This document shows positions 1 through 4,906 of a DNA stretch of 6,300 bases, in pieces. Source of the DNA: Sphingomonas_R sp036387535 (lineage in GTDB: Bacteria > Pseudomonadota > Alphaproteobacteria > Sphingomonadales > Sphingomonadaceae); NCBI RefSeq assembly GCF_036387535.1, contig NZ_DASVTO010000066.1, positions 1 to 6,300 of the forward strand. The letters run 5' to 3'. Below the pieces are notes generated by a model. The model was not told the DNA's origin and ran no database searches. It saw only the letters and a program-made list of their open reading frames with translations. The position numbers and the translations under genes are program-made. Each line of letters begins with the position of its first letter. The first letter of the stretch is position 1.

Positions 1-47
1 ACGGTATCTTGATGGGTGGCCGGGAGGGGGAGCGGGCCGGCACCGCC

Positions 48-67
48 GAACGCGCAACAGCGCGTTC
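48..67 (-). terminator. Perfect 8-bp stem-loop just downstream of glsB, possible terminator
   Basis: GAACGCGC at 48-55 and GCGCGTTC at 60-67 form a perfect 8-bp inverted repeat around a 4-base loop (AACA on the plus strand). On the minus strand the stem begins 11 bases after the glsB TAA stop, where a transcription terminator would be expected. No T-run follows the stem on either strand, so this is not a textbook intrinsic terminator. It could act as a 3'-end RNA stabiliser instead. The structure is seen directly; the function is inferred from position. Confidence 0.4.
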
Positions 68-78
68 CAAACGGATGC

Positions 79-336
79 TTAGCGCACCCGACCGCGACGG
101 ATCAGATTGACGATCGCGAGCAGGATGACCGCGCCGAGCAACGACACCAGGAACGTGGTGATGTTGAGTGGCTGGTTGTTGATCGACCCGCCCGAGATAA
201 TCAGACCGCCGATGAAGGCGCCGACGATACCGACGACGATGTTCAGGAAGATGCCCTGCTGTCCATCGGTGCGCATGATGATGCTGGCGAGCCAGCCGAT
301 AACGCCCCCGATGATGAGCCAGATGATGAGTCCCAT
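79..336 (-). CDS. GlsB/YeaQ/YmgE family small membrane protein (stress-associated)
   Basis: An 85-residue, very hydrophobic protein that opens MGLIIWLIIGGVIGWLA and matches the transglycosylase-associated / GlsB-YeaQ-YmgE family in length and pattern. Three membrane helices are visible: about residues 3-20, 28-50 and 60-79. The first two are joined by the family loop with the segment MRTDGQQG, and the protein ends in a basic RRGRVR tail expected to face the cytoplasm. Family members are inner-membrane proteins often induced by general or acid stress; their biochemical role is unsettled. The start is well supported by a perfect AGGAGG (minus strand, 350-345) eight bases before the ATG. A longer in-frame reading would run into sciP and is not needed. 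The gene lies 95 bases downstream of sciP on the same strand. It could be read through from sciP or use its own promoter in the gap. Confidence 0.9.
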   Translation of the reverse strand: MGLIIWLIIGGVIGWLASIIMRTDGQQGIFLNIVVGIVGAFIGGLIISGGSINNQPLNITTFLVSLLGAVILLAIVNLIRRGRVR

Positions 337-354
337 GCGCCTTGCCTCCTGTTG

Positions 355-372
355 CGCCCGTCCCTTTGGGCG
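355..372 (-). other. Small hairpin in the glsB leader
   Basis: CGCCC at 355-359 pairs with GGGCG at 368-372 around an 8-base loop, ending five bases upstream of the AGGAGG ribosome-binding site of glsB on the minus strand. It could influence translation initiation of glsB or protect the transcript, but a 5-bp GC stem is common by chance in DNA of this composition. Confidence 0.2.
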
Positions 373-383
373 ATGATGGGCAA

Positions 384-409
384 GACTCGCGAAGGCTGGC
401 GATTGTTCC
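384..409 (-). promoter_or_regulatory. Weak candidate EcfG-type (general stress sigma) promoter for glsB
   Basis: On the minus strand GGAAC (409-405) is followed after 17 bases by AGTC (387-384). The alphaproteobacterial general stress sigma factor EcfG recognises GGAAC, a 16-17 base spacer, then CGTT. The -35 half is exact, while the -10 half matches only two of four bases. The position, about 50-70 bases upstream of the glsB ATG, and the stress association of the family make it worth listing, but the -10 match is poor. Confidence 0.22.
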
Positions 410-431
410 GGGGGCGTATTGTATCCCGGGA

Positions 432-731
432 TCAATATTTCTGCTGGCGTTCGTACAGCGACTTGTAATGCTGGATGCGCGTCACGCGCAGGCCGGGCAT
501 GCCCGACCGGTCGATCGCGCGCTGCCATCCGGCGAATTCCTCGACCGTCAGGCCATAACGCGCGCAGACATCGTCGACGGACAACAGCCCGCCGTTGACC
601 GCCGCGACGACTTCGGCCTTGCGGCGCACCACCCACCGCGTGGTCGACGGGGCGGGTAGCGAGTCGACGGTCAGCGGCTCGCCTAACGGACCGATTACCT
701 GAGCTGGACGGATTATCTGATTCTCGATCAT
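432..731 (-). CDS. sciP: CtrA inhibitor SciP (DUF1153 family)
   Basis: A 99-residue protein recognised by its DUF1153 core. It has an N-terminal segment with GPLGEPLTVDSLP (residues 14-26), then TTRWVVRRKAEVVAAV (30-45), GGLL, and a helix-turn-helix region with RYGLTVEEFAGWQRAIDR (about 59-76), ending in a basic, tyrosine-rich tail. In Caulobacter SciP binds CtrA and DNA and blocks transcription of CtrA targets in G1, while sciP itself is switched on by CtrA. That activity is family knowledge, not shown here. The ATG at 731 is preceded by GTGAGGT (745-739, minus strand) seven bases upstream, and residue 2 onward fits the usual SciP length of roughly 90-100. The frame stays open upstream to 860, but with low third-position GC, so I reject the longer form. 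The ATG overlaps the stop of a 35-codon mini-ORF as ATGA. A CtrA-like site lies upstream of this gene group. Confidence 0.93.
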   Translation of the reverse strand: MIENQIIRPAQVIGPLGEPLTVDSLPAPSTTRWVVRRKAEVVAAVNGGLLSVDDVCARYGLTVEEFAGWQRAIDRSGMPGLRVTRIQHYKSLYERQQKY

Positions 732-835
732 CGGGTAAACCTCACACGGGCCTTCTGGCCCTTCGTTTCTGATACCGGTGTTACATCCGCGGGCTTGAAG
801 ATCGGCTGAAACGCCGCGGTAAACGGCGCCTTCAT
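728..835 (-). CDS. Possible 35-codon mini-ORF coupled to sciP
   Basis: This short frame begins ATG at 835 and would encode a 35-residue basic peptide starting MKAPFTAAFQPIF and ending KARVRFTR. Its ATG overlaps the TGA of the upstream 75-80 residue ORF (ATGA, 832-835). Its own TGA overlaps the sciP ATG in the same way (728-731). AAAGGAG lies just before the start, but only one or two bases away, so initiation would rely on ribosomes arriving from the upstream gene. About 24 of 35 codons end in G or C, and 14 of the first 16 do, better than the sciP-frame extension across the same bases. No family is recognised. It may be a true small protein, a coupling leader that carries ribosomes to sciP, or an accidental frame in an intergenic spacer. 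Confidence 0.42.
   Translation of the reverse strand: MKAPFTAAFQPIFKPADVTPVSETKGQKARVRFTR
748..761 (-). other. GGGCC/GGCCC stem-loop upstream of the sciP ribosome-binding site
   Basis: GGGCC (748-752) and GGCCC (757-761) form a 5-bp all-GC stem with a 4-base loop. On the minus strand it ends two bases before the GTGAGGT element that serves sciP. No T-run follows, so it is not a standard terminator. It could pause ribosomes or polymerase within the leader, or mean nothing. Confidence 0.25.
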
Positions 836-1059
836 TCTCCTTTCCAATCGATGATCGCATGCGCGGTGCGGCCGTTGAACGCGCCGTGGACGGGCGCGAA
901 CAATTGCGGCTCGCGGACCGACGGCCGCAGGCATGCCTGCGCCGCCGCGGTCGGGCTAGCCGCCTGCCGCGCCGCCGCGCCGACCATCAACAGCCCCAGA
1001 TCGCCCGGCAGGGCGACCGGGCTCGCATCCGGTTCGAAACGGTGGCTCCGCAGGTCCAA
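832..1059 (-). CDS. Unrecognised small protein, first ORF of the sciP transcript
   Basis: I do not recognise this 75-residue product (80 if begun upstream at the GTG at 1074). It is convincing as a gene because nearly every codon ends in G or C through the whole frame, unlike the opposite strand, and because its TGA overlaps the next ATG. The sequence runs from LDLRSHRFEPDASPVALPGDLG through an alanine-rich middle to FAPVHGAFNGRTAHAIIDWKGE. There is no signal peptide and no clear membrane helix, although about residues 16-35 are mildly hydrophobic; it is probably soluble and cytoplasmic. I prefer the TTG start at 1059 because GAGGA (1070-1066, minus strand) sits six bases upstream. The GTG at 1074 has no ribosome-binding site. 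Its position between a CtrA-like site and sciP suggests co-expression with the cell-cycle regulator, but no function can be assigned. Confidence 0.68.
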   Translation of the reverse strand: MDLRSHRFEPDASPVALPGDLGLLMVGAAARQAASPTAAAQACLRPSVREPQLFAPVHGAFNGRTAHAIIDWKGE

Positions 1060-1134
1060 GACACGTCCTCGCACAAGAGTTTTGGCAGGGTCGGCATAGC
1101 GCGGTGTCAGTGAAGGGCGGGTAAAGTCGTGGGG

Positions 1135-1149
1135 CTAACGTGCGATTAA
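1135..1149. promoter_or_regulatory. CtrA-like binding site CTAA-N7-TTAA
   Basis: On the plus strand CTAA (1135-1138), seven bases, then TTAA (1146-1149); on the minus strand TTAA-N7-TTAG. The alphaproteobacterial CtrA full site is TTAA-N7-TTAA, so seven of eight fixed bases match with exact spacing. It lies in the divergent gap between mnmA and the sciP gene group, 61-76 bases upstream of the first codon of the latter, a normal promoter distance. In Caulobacter sciP is a CtrA target, so function and position agree. TTAA is rare in DNA of this GC content, which makes chance less likely, but this remains a prediction. The element also overlaps an inverted repeat, ACGTGC-GATTAA-GCACGT (1138-1155), which could form a hairpin or a dimer site. 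Confidence 0.55.
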
Positions 1150-1229
1150 GCACGTGCCTTCCTCCCGCCTCCCACGCTCACGCGGCGCTTTTGCATCCGC
1201 GGCCCTGCGCGCCTATGTGCGGCGGCGTT

Positions 1230-2339
1230 ATGGACGCGGTCGATTTCCAGCTGAACGATACGGGTGCGCGCCCGCGAATCGTGGTCGCCATGTCGGGCGG
1301 GGTCGACAGCTCCGTCGTCGCCGCGCTCGCGCATGCGACGGGGGCGGAGACGATCGGCGTCACCCTGCAACTCTACGACCACGGTGAAGCGACGGGGCGC
1401 GCGGGCAGTTGCTGCGCCGGCCGCGACATCCGCGATGCGCGCGCGGTGTGCGACCGCCTGGGCATTGCGCATTATGTGTTCGACCACGAAAGCGCGTTTC
1501 GCGAAAAGGTGATCGACGCGTTCGCCGACGATTACCTCGCCGGGCGCACGCCGATCCCATGCGTCCAGTGCAACATGGGGCCGAAGTTTACCGATCTGTT
1601 GCGGCTGGCGCGCGATCTGGGCGCCGATTGCCTGGCGACCGGCCATTACGTGCGCCGGGTGGTAAGGGAGGACGGCGCCGAACTGCACCGCGCGGTCGAC
1701 CCCGCGCGCGACCAGAGCTATTTCCTGTTCGCCACCACGCAAGCGCAGCTCGATTACCTGCGCTTTCCGCTGGGTGCGCTGCCCAAGGCGCGGGTGCGCG
1801 AGATCGCCGGCGAACTGGGGCTGGGCGTGGCGGCCAAGCCCGACAGCCAGGATATCTGCTTCGTCCCCGACGGCGATTACGCCAGCCTGGTCCGCAAGCT
1901 GCGCCCCGAAGCCGCGGACGGCGGCGACATCGTCGACCTGAGCGGGCGGCATCTGGGACGGCATCGGGGCATCGTGCATTATACGGTGGGCCAGCGGCGC
2001 GGGCTGGAGATTGGCGGTACTGCCGAGCCGCTGTACGTCGTGCGGATCGACGCGGACGCGGGCACGGTCGTCGTCGGCCCGCGCGCGGCGCTGGCGGTGG
2101 CGGCGGCGCGGCTGGAGCGGATGAACGTGCTGGGTGGACTGGAAGGCGATCTGTCGGTCAAGGTGCGGTCGATGGCGAAGCCGGTGCCAGCGCGGATGGA
2201 GGGCGACCGCGTGGTGTTCGAAGCGCCCGAATATGGCGTGTCGCCCGGGCAAGCGGCGGTGCTCTATGCCGGCGACCGCGTGCTGGGCGGCGGCTGGATC
2301 GCAGGCACGGAACCGGCGATGGCGATGGCTGCCGCGTAG
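1230..2339 (+). CDS. mnmA: tRNA-specific 2-thiouridylase MnmA
   Basis: The 369-residue product transfers sulfur to uridine 34 of the tRNAs for Lys, Glu and Gln in the cytoplasm, using ATP to adenylate the base and a persulfide on the enzyme. Visible motifs are the PP-loop VAMSGGVDSSVV (about 19-30), catalytic PCVQCN with the presumed nucleophilic Cys114, ATGHYVRR (136-143), DQSYFLF (161-167), KPDSQDICFVP (203-213) carrying the second catalytic Cys210, and HYTVGQRRGL (250-259) leading into the C-terminal beta-barrel domain. Length is normal for the family. The ATG at 1230 lies 16 codons before the ATP-binding motif and has only a weak GGCGG before it. An ATG at 1215 and a GTG at 1140 are also in frame, but the latter sits inside the CtrA-like site. 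The gene is divergent from the sciP group and converges on phzF, and appears to be transcribed alone. Confidence 0.95.
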   Translation: MDAVDFQLNDTGARPRIVVAMSGGVDSSVVAALAHATGAETIGVTLQLYDHGEATGRAGSCCAGRDIRDARAVCDRLGIAHYVFDHESAFREKVIDAFADDYLAGRTPIPCVQCNMGPKFTDLLRLARDLGADCLATGHYVRRVVREDGAELHRAVDPARDQSYFLFATTQAQLDYLRFPLGALPKARVREIAGELGLGVAAKPDSQDICFVPDGDYASLVRKLRPEAADGGDIVDLSGRHLGRHRGIVHYTVGQRRGLEIGGTAEPLYVVRIDADAGTVVVGPRAALAVAAARLERMNVLGGLEGDLSVKVRSMAKPVPARMEGDRVVFEAPEYGVSPGQAAVLYAGDRVLGGGWIAGTEPAMAMAAA

Positions 2340-2377
2340 AAGGGTTTCGTGGAAAGAAGACGTGCGCGAGCCGCGGC

Positions 2378-3211
2378 TCAGCCCAGCACGAACACGCCCT
2401 CGATCACCGCCACGCATCCGCCGCCCAGGATCACCCGATCGCCGGACACCCGGCACGACAGATGGCCGCCGCGGGCGCTGGCCTGGCGCGCGGTGAAGGT
2501 GTCGCGGTGCAGGCGATCGGCCCAATAGGGGGCGATGACGGCGTGGGCGGAGCCGGTTACCGGATCTTCGTCGATGCCGGCTCCCGGCGCGAACACCCGG
2601 CTGACGACGTCGGTCGCGTCGCCCGGCGCGGTCACGATGGTCAGCACGTCGGGCTCCGCACCCGGCGCCGCATCGGGGCCGACGAGCCCGCCGAGCGCCC
2701 GCAGATCGGGGCGCAGCGCGAGGATCGCGGCTTCGCCGTCGAGTACGACGACGCCGTAGCCGCGCGGATGCCACAAGGTGGCCTGCACCGACGCGGGATC
2801 GACGCCCAGCCCCGCGACCATATTGGGCAAGGCGCGCGGCGCGGGCGCCCAGGCCGGCAGCGCCAGCGCATAGCCCCCGGCACCGCGCGTCACCGTCAGG
2901 ATGCCGGCATGGCGCGTGCGAAAGCCAACCTGGTCCAGCGCGGGATCGCGCGACAGCAGCACATGGCCGCTCGCTAGCGTAGCATGGCCGCACAGCATCA
3001 CCTCCACCGTCGGCGTGAACCAGCGCAGATCGTAATCCGCCCCGTCATCCCCGCTCGGCACCAGGAACGCGGTTTCGGACAGGTTGTTCTCCGCCGCGAT
3101 CGCTTGCAGCGTCGCATCGTCGAGCCATGCGTCGAGCAGCATAACCGCCGCCGGATTGCCGCCGAAAAGCGCGCTCGCGAACGCATCCACCTGAAAGAAC
3201 GAAATCCGCAT
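2378..3211 (-). CDS. PhzF family phenazine-biosynthesis-like isomerase
   Basis: A 277-residue member of the PhzF / diaminopimelate-epimerase-like fold. It starts with the family signature FFQVDAFAS, followed by FGGNPAAV (about 16-23), ENNLSETAF with Glu46 in the place of the PhzF catalytic acid, LCGHATLASGHVL in the first half (Cys74, His76), and DEDPVTGSAH (about 214-223), the mirror motif of the second half. PhzF itself isomerises dihydrohydroxyanthranilate in phenazine synthesis. No other phenazine gene is visible here, so this is probably one of the many family members with an unknown small substrate. AGGA at 3222-3219 lies seven bases before the ATG at 3211; an adjacent ATG at 3214 would add one Met. 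It is the last gene of the pdxH-transporter-phzF group, 42 bases after the transporter stop, and converges on mnmA across a gap of only 38 bases. Confidence 0.92.
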   Translation of the reverse strand: MRISFFQVDAFASALFGGNPAAVMLLDAWLDDATLQAIAAENNLSETAFLVPSGDDGADYDLRWFTPTVEVMLCGHATLASGHVLLSRDPALDQVGFRTRHAGILTVTRGAGGYALALPAWAPAPRALPNMVAGLGVDPASVQATLWHPRGYGVVVLDGEAAILALRPDLRALGGLVGPDAAPGAEPDVLTIVTAPGDATDVVSRVFAPGAGIDEDPVTGSAHAVIAPYWADRLHRDTFTARQASARGGHLSCRVSGDRVILGGGCVAVIEGVFVLG

Positions 3212-3253
3212 CATGCCATCCTGTTGCCACTCATGGGGCAGCTTGCGCAGCGC

Positions 3254-4201
3254 CTAGAACCGCTTGCCGAACCAATGCGGCGTCACGTCCGCTTCAACCA
3301 GCGGATTGTCGGTATCGACATGGCCTTCGGGATCCAGGTGGATCAGCACTTCGACCTTCGGGAACGCGCGCTTCAGGTTGCATTCGACCGCTTCGACCAG
3401 TTCGTGCGCGGCGCTGACCGTCAGCGACGGTTCGACTTCCATGTGGAACTGCGCGAAATCGTGGCTGCCCGACCGGCGCGTGCGGAAATCGTGGATACCG
3501 CGCAGGCCGGGCTGGCGCGCGGCGACGTCCAGGAACGCGGCGCGCTGCGCATCGGGCCATTCCTTGTCCATCAACTGGTCGATCGCGTTCGAAGACGCCT
3601 TGAACGCACCGAACGCCAGCCACAGCGCGATGGCGATGCCGAACAGCGGATCGGCGCCGTGCCAGCCGAGATATTGGTCGAGCACCAGCGCGGCGATGAC
3701 CGATGCGTTCAGCAGCACGTCGGACTGGTAATGGATGTTGTCCGCCAGAATCGCGACCGATCCGGTCTGGCGGATCACGCGGCGCTGATACCACAGCAGC
3801 AGCGCCGTCGCCGCGATGGAGACGATCGACACGCCGATGCCGAAGCCGGCATCCTGCGTCGGATCGGCCTCCCCCAGCGCCAGGATCGCGCGCCAGGCGA
3901 TACCGACCGCCGACGCGGTGATGAGGGCGACCTGGAACAGCGCCGCCAGCGCCTCCGCCTTGCCGTGGCCGAAGCGGTGATCGTGGTCCGCGGGGGTCGC
4001 CGCCAGCCGCACGCCGTACAGCGTCACGATGCTGGCGAGCAGGTCCAGCCCGGTATCGGCCAGACTGCCCAGCATCGCCACCGATCCGGTGTGCCATGCC
4101 GCAAAGGATTTCAGCGCGAACAGGAACAGCGCCATCGCCACGCTGGCCAGCGCGGCGCGAGTCGCCAGCGGGATCAGCTTGCGGCGCTCGTCGCTGGTCA
4201 C
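3254..4201 (-). CDS. Cation diffusion facilitator family metal efflux transporter (FieF-like)
   Basis: A 315-residue inner-membrane transporter expected to exchange protons for divalent metal (zinc or ferrous iron are typical). About six membrane helices span residues 12-200. The transport site is visible as Asp49-x3-Asp53 in helix 2 (SLADTGLDLLAS) and His157-x3-Asp161 in helix 5 (ADNIHYQSDVLLN), matching the Asp/Asp/His/Asp set of FieF. PADHDHRFGHGKAEALAAL (about 70-88) is the FieF-type signature between helices 2 and 3. The C-terminal third, with HDFRTRRSGS and FHMEVEPSLTV, is the cytoplasmic dimerising domain. The start is a GTG at 4201 whose GTGA overlaps the pdxH stop; AAGGA lies 11 bases upstream inside pdxH. 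This implies translational coupling to pdxH. The frame is open far upstream through pdxH and part of ku, which is a shadow. Metal specificity cannot be read with certainty. Confidence 0.94.
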   Translation of the reverse strand: MTSDERRKLIPLATRAALASVAMALFLFALKSFAAWHTGSVAMLGSLADTGLDLLASIVTLYGVRLAATPADHDHRFGHGKAEALAALFQVALITASAVGIAWRAILALGEADPTQDAGFGIGVSIVSIAATALLLWYQRRVIRQTGSVAILADNIHYQSDVLLNASVIAALVLDQYLGWHGADPLFGIAIALWLAFGAFKASSNAIDQLMDKEWPDAQRAAFLDVAARQPGLRGIHDFRTRRSGSHDFAQFHMEVEPSLTVSAAHELVEAVECNLKRAFPKVEVLIHLDPEGHVDTDNPLVEADVTPHWFGKRF

Positions 4202-4776
4202 GGGAACAGCAATCCTTCGCTCCAGCCGCTGATGGTGCGGGTGAAGACGCGGCGTTCGTGCAGGCGGTGCGCGCCGTCCTGCCAGAATTCGATCGCGCGC
4301 GGGGTGATGCGATAACCGCCCCAATGCGGCGGGCGGGGCACGTCGCCGCCGTCGAAACGCGCCTTCATCTCTTCGAACCGCGCTTCGAACGTGGCGCGCG
4401 AATCGAGCGGGCGGGACTGATCGGAGGCCCAGGCGCCAAGTTGCGAATCGCGGCCGCGGGTGGCGAAATAGGCGTCCGATTCGGCATCGCTGGCCCAGCC
4501 CACCGCACCTTCGATCCGCACCTGCCGGCGCAGCGATTTCCAGTGGAACAACAGCGCCGCTTCGGGTGCCGCCGCCAGATCGGCGGCCTTGCGGCTTTCG
4601 CGGTTGGTGTAGAACACGAAACCGTCCGGGCCATGCCCCTTCAGCAACACCATCCGGTTCGACAGGCGACCGGCGGGATCGACGGTGGCCAGTGCCATCG
4701 CATTGGGATCGTTCGGTTCGGATGTCCGGGCTTCGCAATACCAGGTATCGAACAGCGTAAAGGGGTCGGCCGACAT
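4198..4776 (-). CDS. pdxH: Pyridoxine/pyridoxamine 5'-phosphate oxidase
   Basis: A 192-residue FMN enzyme that oxidises pyridoxine or pyridoxamine 5'-phosphate to pyridoxal 5'-phosphate, the last step of vitamin B6 synthesis and salvage, in the cytoplasm. Visible features are the substrate segment EPNDPNAMALAT (20-31), the FMN-binding RMVLLKGHGPDGFVFYTNRESRKA (Arg41, Lys46, Tyr56-Asn58, Ser61-Lys63), FHWKSLRRQVRIEG, and the C-terminal PPHWGGYR with RLHER (Arg171, His173), which correspond to the active-site Arg and His of E. coli PdxH. Length is normal for short alphaproteobacterial forms. The ATG at 4776 lacks a clear ribosome-binding site; the frame is open upstream, including an ATG at 4812, but third-position composition there is poor. 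It heads the predicted operon with the metal transporter (GTGA overlap) and phzF and is divergent from ku. Confidence 0.94.
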   Translation of the reverse strand: MSADPFTLFDTWYCEARTSEPNDPNAMALATVDPAGRLSNRMVLLKGHGPDGFVFYTNRESRKAADLAAAPEAALLFHWKSLRRQVRIEGAVGWASDAESDAYFATRGRDSQLGAWASDQSRPLDSRATFEARFEEMKARFDGGDVPRPPHWGGYRITPRAIEFWQDGAHRLHERRVFTRTISGWSEGLLFP

Positions 4777-4906
4777 GCCCGCGCCATAGCCCAGAATTCC
4801 TAACGCGCCCATAGCGGTGAGCGCCCCGGCCGCGATGGAATCCCCGACGGGAACGATGCCGCGTCTGGCGGATTGAATCGCCTCTGTAACGAAGGTTCGA
4901 ACCCGC
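4777..4906. promoter_or_regulatory. Divergent intergenic region between pdxH and ku
   Basis: These 130 bases must hold promoters for both pdxH (minus) and ku (plus). I find no confident -35/-10 pair on either strand. Notable elements are two GAATC sites (4838-4842 and 4875-4879), which fit the CcrM methylation target GANTC, and a perfect 10-bp palindrome GGTTCGAACC (4894-4903) directly before the ku start. The direct-repeat GTTC-N7-GTTC LexA site of alphaproteobacteria is not present at this palindrome, so SOS control is not supported there. Confidence 0.5.

Noticed and set aside
732..860. In-frame N-terminal extension of sciP to an ATG at 860
   Set aside because: Low third-position GC in this frame, no family similarity, and a good ribosome-binding site placed for the ATG at 731.
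851..1113. Two plus-strand frames of 82-84 codons opposite the small ORF upstream of sciP
   Set aside because: Antisense to a frame with much stronger third-position G/C bias; no ribosome-binding site or family features.
2368..2379. Perfect palindrome GAGCCGCGGCTC between mnmA and phzF as a bidirectional terminator
   Set aside because: It leaves almost no loop when folded, has no T-run on either side, and overlaps the phzF stop codon; GC palindromes of this size occur by chance here.
1409..2977. 522-codon plus-strand frame inside mnmA and opposite phzF
   Set aside because: Arginine-rich shadow frame of mnmA; spans a real stop and the convergent gene boundary; no recognisable domain.
1146..2993. 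615-codon open frame on the minus strand, antisense to mnmA and running into phzF
   Set aside because: It is a by-product of high third-position GC. The predicted protein is Arg/Ala/Gly/His-rich without family motifs and overlaps two confidently identified genes.
2984..4315. 443-codon plus-strand frame opposite the metal transporter
   Set aside because: Antisense shadow with His/Arg/Gln-rich low-information sequence, while the opposite strand encodes a clear cation diffusion facilitator.
4888..4906. LexA box upstream of ku
   Set aside because: GTTC and GAAC are present but not in the direct-repeat GTTC-N7-GTTC arrangement used by alphaproteobacterial LexA.
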